Shown one piece after another: positions 27,529 to 34,969 of a DNA stretch of 64,000 nt. The stretch lies in NCBI GenBank assembly GCA_014800945.1, contig JAAVFD010000010.1, positions 54,656 through 118,655 on the forward strand, in the 5' to 3' direction. The notes below the pieces were generated by a model. It searched no databases. It saw only the letters and a program-made list of their open reading frames with translations, and was not told the DNA's origin. Both the position numbers and the translations under genes were made by a program. Within the stretch, counting starts at the first letter, position 1. Each line of letters begins with the position of its first letter. Origin of the DNA: Barnesiella sp. Lineage in GTDB: Bacteria; Bacteroidota; Bacteroidia; Bacteroidales; Muribaculaceae.

Positions 27529-30500
27529 CTGATGATAATTTTTTCAGATTTTTTACCTGTGCGGCGAATGTAAATACCGGGAGTGAGATTATCGCCGTTC
27601 ACCCTTACACCGCTAAGGTTGAAGTATTCGGCTTTGCCATCGTTTTCTTCAGGAGAATATACCGGAGAAATAGCGGTCACTTCAATATTTCCGTTGAATG
27701 TTCCCGATATTCTCAAACCCTCTTCAATCCATTCGATATCCATCAGTAGATTGAATTTATCTGACAAATCTGCATAACCGTGGAGGTTTATGTCAAGTGT
27801 CATGCCGGGTTGAACTTTTACCTCAGTTGCCGCTCCGTCATAAGCCTTGAAGCCATTAGACATAGCTGTGACGCTTACACTCGGCACTGCAACCGAGTTG
27901 CCTATGGCAGCGGCTCTTGAACCGGTAAGGTCAATGCCTTCGATAACAACATCCGAGCGATTATCGTAAGAGGGTGTAAGATAGATTCTCACATTATGGT
28001 CCTTTACAGAATTTTCGGTCTCAGTGGTGAGAGTTCCGGAATAAATAGCTTTTTCTGCTTTAACGGGAGTTTCTTCCGCATTGCTGAATTTTACAAGAAT
28101 GGGCACTCTCCGGTTATCGTCCATATACCAGGTCACATCCACATTGATTCTTACTTCATTGGCTGTGGTAACAGTGCCGTCAACTTTCACACCCGCTACT
28201 ATTTCGCCCCCGGCAAGAATCATGCGGTCAACTTTACCGGTATAGCGGTCAAATCCTTCGCCGGGTGTGAGAGTAATATCGTCAACTTTTATGTCACCGA
28301 GTTTAGCAGGTTCTGATGCTGCGTCAAGAGCAATGGAGAAATCAGGAAGCAGGAATGTGTAGAGTCCGTTTTCTCCTGTCTGAGCAATTTTTATAACCGC
28401 ATCTTCACCGCCCTCGGTAATATCATACCCTTCAATGGCAACAGTCAGTTTACCGGCAATGGTCATCCATTGAATTTCGTTGCGCTTGCCGTTGAATTCC
28501 ACATTGATAGGAATACTCTCCTCATCGCTCGCTTTCCAAAGCACCTGAATTGTCATCTTTGCATTGCCCGAAGCATCAACGGTACCTGTAAGATTGATAT
28601 CGGCAATGATTTCGCCATCAATAAATTCCATATCCGGAACATAGCCGCTGTAGTTAGTGATACCGTTCTCATTTTCAACATTCACGTCATTGACAATAAT
28701 ATCACCGAGAGTGAGCTGGGTACCGTCAAGGTCAATGCTGAAATCCGGCAGCTTGAAGATGCATTTGCCGTTGACCGCATCAGTGATATATACGGTGGCC
28801 TTCTGGTTTTCCGCAATATATGAACCTGCCATTTCAATTGACAGTGTGCCGTCAAAGTCGGTCCACTCTTCGCTTGGTGCAGGATTGTTATTACCTGTCT
28901 CAGCAGTTTTGACACCATTGAATTCAACATTGATTTCAATGCCCTCCCAAAGCACAAGAATCTTCATTTTAGCGTTGCCAAGAGCATCGGTACTACCGGT
29001 AAGTGTCACATCAGCGACAATTGAACCTTCTGCAAGTTCGAGACCTGAAACCTCACCGGAATATGTGTAGCCGCCATTGCCATCAGGTGTCATGGTCACA
29101 TTTTCCACAACTATGTCACCGAGCGGAGCGGGACCATCACCAAGGTCCAGGCTGAAGTTCGGCAGACTGAAAGTGCAAGTGCCGTCATTGCCTTCCTTAA
29201 TCTCAATCTTGGCTTCCTGTCCGCCTCCGGTGATATCGTCCCCCATCATAAATATGTTGAGAGTACCGGTATATTCCACAGTCTTGCCGGTTGAGGGAGC
29301 CGGAGTTTCCCCCTTTTTGAAATTAAGAGTATATGTATGAACATTTTTGCCGTCCTCATCAGCTCCATCGGCTGTCACTGTTATAGTTACCGCAAACTTA
29401 GCCGAATCATAAGCAATAGTGATTTTTGCATCCGGGTTGGAACTTTCGGCGGTAACGGCTCCTTCCGCAGGCATCTCCACAGAAGTGAGACGATATGTGA
29501 ATATATCTGTGTCAAAGTCGGCGAGGGGAGTACCATTGATGTGTATAGCTGAGAGTCTTGAATTAATAGGCTTGTCGAAACGGAGAGTGTAAGTATGGGT
29601 TTTCTGACCATCGAGATCCACACCACCGGAGTTGGTCACGGTGACGGTAGCTGTACCTTCAGCAACATTGCGTGAAACTGACACCGATGCTCTGCCCGAA
29701 GCTTTCATTGGAGTTCCCACAATCTCGTTCTGAGCCGGAAGCACTCCGCTAAGAGTGTATTCAAATTTGTCTTTGTCAAATTCCGCTACATCTTCTCCTC
29801 TCACCTTAAGCGAAGCGAGTCGGGAGAAATAGGGCAGATCGAAATGCAGTGTATAAATAGTGCTTGATGAATAATTGCCATCAGCATCACCTCCGTTTGT
29901 AACCGTAACTGTAGCGGTTGCCGACTCAATATCGGTAGCTACTTTGTAGTCACAGGTACCATTGCCGTTATATACCTGAACTCCGATTTTATCAGCAGCC
30001 GGGAGCTGTCCGGTCAAAGTATAATCGAGCTGAGCCGGTGTGAAATCCGGTATTTCCTCACCGTCAACGGTTATAGAAGCTGCAAATGATAGGAACGGAG
30101 GATTGAACTGAATGATATAAAGATGACTTGTCTTGCCGTCAGTGTCTTTCTGTCCTGAATTGGTAACTGTTACTCTGGCGATAGCGTTGATATGGTCGAA
30201 TACAACGGTTGCAACAGGGTTGCCTGAGCTTTTCTTGAATTTATAGCTGAAAAGAGCCTGTGCTTCTTCATCGGTTGCCGGAAGTTGCCCTGCAAAAGCT
30301 ATCGGTGTCTTGCTATCCTGAGGTAGCCCGGTAAGTTCCTGACCACCGATAGTGAGAGATTCAAGTCGGCTGAAATAGGGCAGGGCGTATTGAACTGTGT
30401 AAGTGTGACTGCTTTCTCCGTCAATGTCCGGCTGAGTATTTGTCACAACCACAGTTACCAACGCCTTTTCCGCATCGGCAGATTTATCCTTAATCTCAGC

Positions 30501-33479
30501 CTTACCCTCTGCATTGCTCCCCTTTATCACCGTAGGTGTGATTGTGGGGTTTGCCGGCATCTGTGCATCAATAGTGTAGGTAAATACATTGCGGTTGAAG
30601 CCGGGCACTGCAGCTCCACCGATAACCAGCGACTCAAGGCGTGAGAAGAACGGTGCATCATACTTGAGAGTATATGTGCGGCTTGAGATACCGTCAACGT
30701 CAGGCTTGCTGTTTGATACTTTCAACGTTGCGGTAGCGGTTTCAGGATTCAAACTCACCTCATGCTGAATAGCACCGGCTGTTTTGTCGGGGAATTCAAA
30801 AGTTGCCTCAATTTCAGCTTGGCTCTTTGGCATCTGTCCCGGCACAGTCACTCTTATAGTCTCGCCGGTTTCCTCCAGCAAATCTACTTTTTCATCAGCG
30901 GTTTTTATTGCCGCGAGTCGTGAATAATAGGGGAGGAAGTGAAGGGTATAGATGCGTTCATCTTCTCCCTCACTGTTTGAAATCTCGTTGCTCACAAGGA
31001 TGGTCACTGTTGCCGCATTGGTGTCAATGTTCACATCCACCTTGGTGCCGTCGGTAGTGTGTCCGTCATACTCCAGCAAACTATAACCAATCTCGTTGTC
31101 AGACTCAATGACGGGGCGGTCAAGATAATATTCAAAAATATCGCTGTCAAATCCGGGCACTACTGCTCCGCCTACCGACAGGCTGGCTAATGAAACTGAG
31201 CGGTTGTCGTGTGTGCGCTGGTTGAAAGTAAATGTATAAGTGTGAGATTTCTCTCCATCATAGTCTGTGCCTCCGTTTGGATTGCTGACTTTAACAAGAA
31301 GTTTTGGTGTAGGAGAGTCATACTCATCTCCTTCTGTGGTTATCTCAGTTGTTAGCTCTTTTCCCTCAAACCACTCGAAGCGAACACGTTCATCAATATT
31401 ATCATCATGCCGGTAGCCGTTTACGGTATATGCGAATTTCTTGGAATCGAATGCCGGAGTTAGAGTGAGCGCCTTGTTGTTTGCAGCGTTCATTATAGTG
31501 ATGGTCTTGGGACGCGACAAATCCACACTGTCAAAAATCAGATCGTAAGTGTGGCTGCTGAGTCCGTCATAATCTGTGCCCTCACTGTTGGTAACGGTTA
31601 TTGTACCGCTTCCGGTTTCGGTGTTAACTGTAACTTTTGCGGTCTGATTTCCGTCGGGGAGAATATAGTCAGGCTTAATGTCAGTTACCGCCGGCATGAG
31701 TCCTATTGCCCGGAGGTCAATCGACTTTCCGTCCTCGCTTACCGGATAGGTTTTGCCATTAATAATCACACCACTGATTCGTGACGATATGGGTGAGTCA
31801 TATACCAAAGTATAGTTCTTTGTCAGCACCGGATCTGCCTCGGTATTGGTTACTGTGATTACTATCCGGGGATTATTGATATCCTCCGGAGCGCCGAAAT
31901 CACGGTTGAGCGTTACCGTGCCGCTTATACCCGAGGCTTTGGTTACACTCTGTGGAAGAGTGTTGGTGCTGTATTGCTCTCCAACAGTCACATTGTCACC
32001 GCTAACGTGCACATGGCTACCGTTGGCAAGAACAATCTCTTCAATAGCAGCACGATAGGGCAAAAAGCTTAGGGTGTAGTTGCGCAGTGTCTCCGGGTCA
32101 TCAGGATGAGAAACAGTCAGCTGCGCGGTAGGATTGTCATTATTGCCTCCACGGACAATAGGAGCGACAACTGAGCTGTCTGTACCTAAAGTTTCGATGC
32201 TAATCTGAGTTGTGAATGGCATCTCGGTTGCGATAATGGCATCGTTTGCAAATGCGTTGCCGGTCTCCGGCTCAATCTCTTTGTCGCCAATAATTATTTT
32301 TGTGAGGTCAAGCTGGAGTGCTTTTTTGAACTTGAGTGTGTAAGTGTGAGATGTCTGTCCGTCAATATCCTCAAATCCTTCACCGCTGCCGTTGGAATTG
32401 GTTACGGTTACAGAGTAAGTTACCTCTTTTGCAGTGCGGGAGGTTTCTGTTACGGTAGCCTTCGATGAGCCGCTTGGTGACAGCACTTTTGGTGAAATAG
32501 CAGTCGGTAGGTTGTTAACCGCAATTTCGTAATCATATTTCTGCGAATCAAAATCAGGCACGGCAACAGATTTCCCGTCAGCAGTATAGTTGATGCCGCT
32601 CAGACGAGAGTAATAAACGAGCTTGACGTCATCGATGGTTAAAGCGTCATCACCCTTGAGATTGGAACGATCTGCAAAATAATCTCCGGAAGCAAAAATT
32701 ACATTAATTCGTTCCGGTTTTTTAGATTGTTCAAAGTATTCAAGCTCAATAGTTTTAGAAAGCCAATTGCTATTAGGTTCCGTTATTGAGTATTCGGCTT
32801 TGGCTATAAGGGAAAAGTCATCAGATTTTGTGACCGTACCTCCTAATATAGTCTGAATGTCTAATATGTTTCTTTCACGATTGATCATCGTTACTTTGGC
32901 AGGATCTTTCGGCGTACTTAAAAAGTTATATGTATTTGCAGCGGGAACATCAGCTTGTCTCGTTTCACCGGTCCAAAAATAAACAATAGCGGTTGCGGGT
33001 TGATTGGATCCAGACCCTTGTTCCCTGATATAAGCAAAAGAATATGCATCCGGACGGAAAGAAAATTCATATCCTCCCCAGGTACCACCATCAGCCGTTC
33101 CGTTCATGGGACTTGTCCCTTTTACTTTTGCCGTTGCCCACGTTGTGCCAAGTGTAAAATATCCAGGGACAACCTGACCTGCTGTAGATTTATTGAAAAC
33201 TCTAATGGCAGTTCCACTATCGTTATATCCGGGTGACTTTTTTTCGCCAACAGTTGCATTTCCTAAACTCATGCCGGGAGTTACAACATTTGAGATACAC
33301 CAATTAGCAGGATTAGTGCCTTGCTTATCCGTAGTATTGGCACTGTTCCAAGGAATACAATCAACCCAACTTTCCTCAAATCCGTTATTCGGGAGCTGTT
33401 GGGCTGAAGAATTAAGAGAAGCACTTAGAAGCAGTGCGGCTGTGCATAGCGATGATGCAAATATTTTTAGTCGTGACAT
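27525..33479 (-). CDS. Giant secreted repeat protein: PCMD-like domain, 12 beta-sandwich repeats, 4 calycin-like domains, sorting tail
   Basis: A 1,984-residue exported protein. Signal peptide MSRLKIFASSLCTAALLLSASLNSSAQ is followed by a PCMD-like (putative carbohydrate metabolism) domain at about 28-289 (NNGFEESWVDCIPW, LTIDDVKLVYYS). Then come twelve cadherin-like beta-sandwich repeats of about 90 residues (290-1390), each opening near SRLxSLxIGG and closing with VTVTNSxGxDxDGxxSHTYTLxF. Four calycin-like repeats follow (about 1400-1930; GTLxIxxxG, LPxFSxxLD, LGDIxVxxVT, NVEFNG). The end (EYFNLSGVRV, LTPGIYIRR, EKIIIR) looks like a type A C-terminal sorting signal. The likely place is the cell surface, as an adhesin or glycan-binding protein. 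It has a strong own promoter and is coupled to the downstream symporter by a 4-base overlap. Confidence 0.85.
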   Translation of the reverse strand: MSRLKIFASSLCTAALLLSASLNSSAQQLPNNGFEESWVDCIPWNSANTTDKQGTNPANWCISNVVTPGMSLGNATVGEKKSPGYNDSGTAIRVFNKSTAGQVVPGYFTLGTTWATAKVKGTSPMNGTADGGTWGGYEFSFRPDAYSFAYIREQGSGSNQPATAIVYFWTGETRQADVPAANTYNFLSTPKDPAKVTMINRERNILDIQTILGGTVTKSDDFSLIAKAEYSITEPNSNWLSKTIELEYFEQSKKPERINVIFASGDYFADRSNLKGDDALTIDDVKLVYYSRLSGINYTADGKSVAVPDFDSQKYDYEIAVNNLPTAISPKVLSPSGSSKATVTETSRTAKEVTYSVTVTNSNGSGEGFEDIDGQTSHTYTLKFKKALQLDLTKIIIGDKEIEPETGNAFANDAIIATEMPFTTQISIETLGTDSSVVAPIVRGGNNDNPTAQLTVSHPDDPETLRNYTLSFLPYRAAIEEIVLANGSHVHVSGDNVTVGEQYSTNTLPQSVTKASGISGTVTLNRDFGAPEDINNPRIVITVTNTEADPVLTKNYTLVYDSPISSRISGVIINGKTYPVSEDGKSIDLRAIGLMPAVTDIKPDYILPDGNQTAKVTVNTETGSGTITVTNSEGTDYDGLSSHTYDLIFDSVDLSRPKTITIMNAANNKALTLTPAFDSKKFAYTVNGYRHDDNIDERVRFEWFEGKELTTEITTEGDEYDSPTPKLLVKVSNPNGGTDYDGEKSHTYTFTFNQRTHDNRSVSLASLSVGGAVVPGFDSDIFEYYLDRPVIESDNEIGYSLLEYDGHTTDGTKVDVNIDTNAATVTILVSNEISNSEGEDERIYTLHFLPYYSRLAAIKTADEKVDLLEETGETIRVTVPGQMPKSQAEIEATFEFPDKTAGAIQHEVSLNPETATATLKVSNSKPDVDGISSRTYTLKYDAPFFSRLESLVIGGAAVPGFNRNVFTYTIDAQMPANPTITPTVIKGSNAEGKAEIKDKSADAEKALVTVVVTNTQPDIDGESSHTYTVQYALPYFSRLESLTIGGQELTGLPQDSKTPIAFAGQLPATDEEAQALFSYKFKKSSGNPVATVVFDHINAIARVTVTNSGQKDTDGKTSHLYIIQFNPPFLSFAASITVDGEEIPDFTPAQLDYTLTGQLPAADKIGVQVYNGNGTCDYKVATDIESATATVTVTNGGDADGNYSSSTIYTLHFDLPYFSRLASLKVRGEDVAEFDKDKFEYTLSGVLPAQNEIVGTPMKASGRASVSVSRNVAEGTATVTVTNSGGVDLDGQKTHTYTLRFDKPINSRLSAIHINGTPLADFDTDIFTYRLTSVEMPAEGAVTAESSNPDAKITIAYDSAKFAVTITVTADGADEDGKNVHTYTLNFKKGETPAPSTGKTVEYTGTLNIFMMGDDITGGGQEAKIEIKEGNDGTCTFSLPNFSLDLGDGPAPLGDIVVENVTMTPDGNGGYTYSGEVSGLELAEGSIVADVTLTGSTDALGNAKMKILVLWEGIEINVEFNGVKTAETGNNNPAPSEEWTDFDGTLSIEMAGSYIAENQKATVYITDAVNGKCIFKLPDFSIDLDGTQLTLGDIIVNDVNVENENGITNYSGYVPDMEFIDGEIIADINLTGTVDASGNAKMTIQVLWKASDEESIPINVEFNGKRNEIQWMTIAGKLTVAIEGYDITEGGEDAVIKIAQTGENGLYTFLLPDFSIALDAASEPAKLGDIKVDDITLTPGEGFDRYTGKVDRMILAGGEIVAGVKVDGTVTTANEVRINVDVTWYMDDNRRVPILVKFSNAEETPVKAEKAIYSGTLTTETENSVKDHNVRIYLTPSYDNRSDVVIEGIDLTGSRAAAIGNSVAVPSVSVTAMSNGFKAYDGAATEVKVQPGMTLDINLHGYADLSDKFNLLMDIEWIEEGLRISGTFNGNIEVTAISPVYSPEENDGKAEYFNLSGVRVNGDNLTPGIYIRRTGKKSEKIIIR

Positions 33480-33506
33480 AATCTCAACTGATTGGTTTAC
33501 TATCCT

Positions 33507-33534
33507 ATACGCGTATGCGTATGCGCCCGCGTAT
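33507..33534 (-). promoter_or_regulatory. Alternating purine-pyrimidine inverted repeat in the giant-gene leader
   Basis: The 5' leader contains ATACGCG at one end and CGCGTAT at the other, with nearly alternating purine-pyrimidine sequence between (CGCATACGCATA). It can form a 7-bp stem in the mRNA or a left-handed DNA segment. Its role is unknown. Confidence 0.5.
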
Positions 33535-33546
33535 TAAATCAAGGTG

Positions 33547-33578
33547 CAAAGATACATAATCTTCCCATCCCCGCCAAA
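33547..33578 (-). promoter_or_regulatory. Promoter of the giant-protein operon
   Basis: TATCTTTG at 33547-33554 and TTTG at 33575-33578 on the minus strand, spaced 20 bases, a close match to the Bacteroidetes consensus. The expected leader is about 60 nt and contains the inverted repeat at 33507-33534. Confidence 0.8.
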
Positions 33579-33596
33579 AAATACCATCCCCAATAA

Positions 33597-34003
33597 GCTC
33601 CGCAGGAGCGGGTCTGTGAATAAACACCACTCATATAACCACAGCATCGCCACTTCGAGGCTCATTATTTTTCTTCTGAGCTATCCCTAAGCTGCGCTAT
33701 CGCTTGCTCAGGGTTACTCACAGAGTCGCACCTTCGGTGCTCATCAGTTAGCCGTTGTAAATGTCTTCAGCCGAAGGATAGTTCCGCAGGAACTAACTGG
33801 TGGCTGAACTCGAACGATGTAAGCCCGGAGGGCTTCTGATTTTGTTTGCCGGGTACGTTTACGTGCCCGGAACGGAGCCCCGTCCATCCAACGCCGGAGG
33901 TGTTGAACTCAGCTCCGTAGGAGCGCACCTGTGGATAACCCCAACCAAGCGTTAGCGCAGGTTGGGGCACGCATAACCCTCTCTCCCTGAGCCTCGAAGA
34001 GGC
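33597..34003. repeat. Non-coding array of mini-hairpins with GNA triloops
   Basis: This 0.4 kb stretch between two promoters holds a string of short perfect inverted repeats: GCTCC-GCA-GGAGC (33597-33609), GCACC-TTC-GGTGC (33728-33740, GAA loop on the other strand), GTTCC-GCA-GGAAC (33781-33793), AAGCCC-GGA-GGGCTT (33821-33835), ACGCC-GGA-GGTGT (33891-33903, one G-T pair), GCTCC-GTA-GGAGC (33912-33924) and GCCTC-GAA-GAGGC (33991-34003). Two longer ones lie at 33849-33870 (CCGGGTACG/CGTGCCCGG) and 33939-33967 (CCCCAACC/GGTTGGGG). Open frames across it are low-complexity by-products of the repeats. Similar CTCCGNAGGAG sequences are, from memory, scattered in other Bacteroidetes genomes. No gene or known ncRNA is recognised. 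Confidence 0.8.
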
Positions 34004-34039
34004 GATGCTGTGTGATTCTATATTTTTTGCCACTTCGCA

Positions 34040-34071
34040 TTTGCATATTAACAAAATACGCATTATCTTTG
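34040..34071 (+). promoter_or_regulatory. Promoter of the DUF6291-like gene
   Basis: TTTG at 34040-34043, 20-base spacer, TATCTTTG at 34064-34071: a near-perfect Bacteroidetes promoter. Expected leader of about 30 nt to ATG 34107. Confidence 0.8.
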
Positions 34072-34106
34072 CGCCAACAAACGCACCCAAAATATTTTAT
34101 ATTACT

Positions 34107-34679
34107 ATGAAAAAATTCACATTCGCCATCAAATGGTACGAGATTCTCAAACCCTATTCCGACGATATCCGTCGTGAAGTTTATGACGCTATTATTGAAT
34201 ATGTTGCCACAGGTACCATTATCGAGATGCAACCTGTTTCGCGCATGGCATTCGACTTTATCCGATATGAGATAGATGAAAAAGAACGCCGCAAAGAAGA
34301 GCGCTTGGCAAAAAAGCAATCTCAAGCAAAAGCACAAGCAGAGCAGAAGGAGACATTTGACCCTGATGAGATTACCGATTCGTATATCGGTACAGGCAAG
34401 CTATCCACTCCACTGGTTGTGCAATCTAACGGAGTGGCAATAATTGTTTCCAACGACAAGATACACAGTTTTGTCCGACGATGCGTCAGTGATATGCTTG
34501 ACCGCGAACTGACACCTTCCGGTGATGAAAACCGCTTTTTCAACACGCTCCATATCATAGCGTCAAATAGGCTCGATATTATCCGTGAGGATATCAAGAA
34601 GCATCACACTGATGAAGAATTTACCGATGAATTATGGAATTCGATATTGAATGATGCCTGTGCCAAGTTCCCCAAATAG
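34107..34679 (+). CDS. DUF6291-like orphan protein
   Basis: A 190-residue protein. I use ATG 34107 (MKKFTFAIKWYEILKPYSDD) because the promoter lies just upstream; the longer open frame to 34005 overlaps the promoter. The N-terminal part (DDIRREVYDAIIEYVATGTI, SRMAFDFIRYEIDEKERR) looks like the DUF6291 family, found mostly on plasmids and phages, followed by a lysine/glutamine-rich coiled coil (KKQSQAKAQAEQKE) and a helical C-terminal domain. No replication or mobility gene is nearby, so this may be a domesticated or stranded element gene. Function unknown. Confidence 0.65.
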   Translation: MKKFTFAIKWYEILKPYSDDIRREVYDAIIEYVATGTIIEMQPVSRMAFDFIRYEIDEKERRKEERLAKKQSQAKAQAEQKETFDPDEITDSYIGTGKLSTPLVVQSNGVAIIVSNDKIHSFVRRCVSDMLDRELTPSGDENRFFNTLHIIASNRLDIIREDIKKHHTDEEFTDELWNSILNDACAKFPK

Positions 34680-34711
34680 CACCTTTTGCACCACTTATGG
34701 AAATTATTTAG

Positions 34712-34719
34712 TAACTTTG
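34712..34719 (+). promoter_or_regulatory. -7 promoter element of the small membrane gene/dxs unit
   Basis: TAACTTTG about 43 bases before the small membrane protein start; TTTG at 34685-34688 could serve as -33 element with a slightly long spacer. Confidence 0.55.
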
Positions 34720-34762
34720 CGCTGACTCATTATGCAAACCGGCATTTTAGAATGATAAACCA

Positions 34763-34969
34763 ATGAAATTGAGAGGACAAGATATTTTTCGCCTTAGCTG
34801 CATCACACTCCTTTGGCTCGCGCTTTGCTATCTGGTAGTAAGCACTCAGAGATTCAATCTCAGGGTCGCTTTTATTCTTGTAGCTTCCGCAATAATTATT
34901 TTTGTACCTCTTTATAAAAAATATATCCGCTCAAAAGATCATGACAACTCTAAAAGTTCCGACCGATGA
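34763..34969 (+). CDS. Small two-TM membrane protein
   Basis: A 68-residue protein with two hydrophobic segments (LSCITLLWLALCYLVVST and VAFILVASAIIIFVPLY) and a charged tail (KDHDNSKSSDR). It starts 43 bases after a -7 element and overlaps the start of dxs by 29 bases in another frame, so it probably leads the dxs-trkA-trkH unit. No family recognised. It could be a leader-type ORF that tunes dxs translation. Confidence 0.65.
   Translation: MKLRGQDIFRLSCITLLWLALCYLVVSTQRFNLRVAFILVASAIIIFVPLYKKYIRSKDHDNSKSSDR

Noticed and set aside
28470-29552. Several long plus-strand ORFs opposite the giant repeat gene
   Set aside because: Antisense shadows of the repetitive coding sequence; the minus-strand frame is uninterrupted with clear domains.
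33597-34003. CRISPR array
   Set aside because: The units share a fold but not a constant repeat sequence or spacing, and no cas gene is nearby.
33767-34090. A 107-residue open frame on the minus strand across the hairpin array
   Set aside because: Its sequence is a direct by-product of the inverted repeats and it runs across the promoter of the next gene; no start context or family match.
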